From: Burkholderiales bacterium
GTDB taxonomy: Bacteria > Pseudomonadota > Gammaproteobacteria > Burkholderiales > JAEUMW01
DNA length: 15,039 nucleotides
Direction: 5' to 3'
NCBI GenBank assembly: GCA_016791285.1
Contig: JAEUMX010000224.1
Location: 1 to 15,039 of the forward strand
In this document: positions 14,369 to 15,039 of the stretch, one piece after another
How positions within the stretch are numbered: the first letter of the stretch is position 1
How the letters are laid out: every line of letters begins with the position of its first letter
The notes under the pieces: generated by a model
The model's database searches: none
What the model saw: the letters and a program-made list of their open reading frames with translations, nothing else
What the model was told of the DNA's origin: nothing
Translations under genes and position numbers: made by a program

Positions 14369-15039
14369 ATGCTCGCCACTCTCGAGCAACATCCGGAACC
14401 GATTGCCGACACCGCGCTTGCGAAGTCTTCGCACGTGCTCGTTCTCCTGCCAGCCGTCGCGTCGCTGCGCGAAGTCAAGGCATTCCCGGGCGGTGACGTG
14501 CTCGCCGGCGTGCTCGAGCGGCGGCGCCTGAAGCCCGGCGATCTCGCGGACAAACCGGTCGCCGGGACGCTGCGCAAGGGTGCGCTCGCCTGTTGGCTGA
14601 GCCTTGACACCGGCAAGACGGTCTTCGAACAGCAGCAGCTGGTGCGCCAGGCGATGCAGCCGCTGCTCGACGAGAAACCGGCGGCGCTCTCGATCGCCGT
14701 GCTCGGCAGCGAGGAGTCGCGGCACGCCGCTGCGCTGCGTGCGGTCCAGTGCGCATGGCTGAACGGTCCTGCGCTACCCTCGCGCAAGAAGAAGGCAGCC
14801 GCCACGGAGCTCGCGAGAATCGTCCTGCACGGGGCGACGCTGGACGGAGAACTGCCGCGTCTCGCGGCGGCCGCCGAAGGCAGCCTGCTGTGCCGCGAAC
14901 TGACTCTGCTGCCGCCCAACGAGCTGACGCCGGAGCTCTATCGGCAGCGCATTCGCAAGTTCGCGCGCGAGCACGGCTGGGAGGTCGAGGAATTCGATCT
15001 GAAGCGTCTGCGTCGGATGGGAGCGGGCGCTTTCGTGGC
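14369..15039 (+). CDS. Leucyl aminopeptidase family (M17) protein, 5' part only
   Basis: The first 223 codons are visible and the gene runs off the right edge. The segment SLLCRELTLLPPNELTPELYRQ, followed by FAREHGWEVEEFDLKRLRRMGAGAF, is the characteristic entry to the catalytic domain of M17 aminopeptidases (N-L-P-P-N-x-L-T-P then G-M-G-A/G). The preceding ~150 residues form the divergent N-terminal macro-like domain. The metal ligands and active site lie beyond the window, so activity cannot be judged. M17 enzymes remove N-terminal residues from peptides in the cytoplasm. The ATG at 14369 has no obvious ribosome site and lies 44 nt after the ClpP-like stop. Codon use returns to the GC-rich chromosomal style. 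Confidence 0.82.
   Translation, partial: MLATLEQHPEPIADTALAKSSHVLVLLPAVASLREVKAFPGGDVLAGVLERRRLKPGDLADKPVAGTLRKGALACWLSLDTGKTVFEQQQLVRQAMQPLLDEKPAALSIAVLGSEESRHAAALRAVQCAWLNGPALPSRKKKAAATELARIVLHGATLDGELPRLAAAAEGSLLCRELTLLPPNELTPELYRQRIRKFAREHGWEVEEFDLKRLRRMGAGAFV

Overview
The window looks like a stretch of chromosome from a high-GC Proteobacterium. A beta- or gamma-proteobacterial lineage is my inference, based on the split mutA/mutB mutase genes, the abundance of AraC-type regulators and the strongly G/C-ending codons. No rRNA, tRNA or CRISPR array was seen.

Region 1 (1-5546, minus strand) is a three-gene operon, mutA-mutB-meaB. It encodes both subunits of adenosylcobalamin-dependent methylmalonyl-CoA mutase and the GTPase that chaperones its cofactor. 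Together they convert methylmalonyl-CoA (from propionyl-CoA, odd-chain fatty acids or branched-chain amino acids) to succinyl-CoA. mutA and mutB are separated by 1 nt, and meaB follows after 52 nt. A good sigma70-type promoter lies about 100 nt before mutA. meaB runs off the left edge.

Region 2 (5683-10322) is an alternating block built around two paralogous AraC-family regulators. The first is translationally coupled to a GH16-like protein and is divergent from a Rv2258c-like SAM methyltransferase. The second converges on that methyltransferase and is divergent from a DsrE-family protein. The two divergent intergenic regions share a 10-bp word at similar distances from the aligned regulator starts, which may be a common operator.

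Region 3 (about 10437-14330) is visibly less GC-rich, apart from its insertion sequence, and looks like an accessory insertion. It contains a Phd/YefM-VapC toxin-antitoxin operon with a clear promoter/operator palindrome, a 375-aa protein with a HEPN-like C-terminal R-x4-H motif, a complete IS630-family insertion sequence with 25-bp inverted ends and TA duplications, and an exported ClpP-like (COG3904-type) serine-protease homologue whose upstream region was cut by the IS.

Region 4 (14369-end) is the N-terminal part of an M17 leucyl aminopeptidase-family gene, again of chromosomal composition, running off the right edge. I see no wholly new system. The best leads are the TA-HEPN neighbourhood, the AraC/shared-operator arrangement, and the IS630 insertion at the outer TA of a perfect palindrome.
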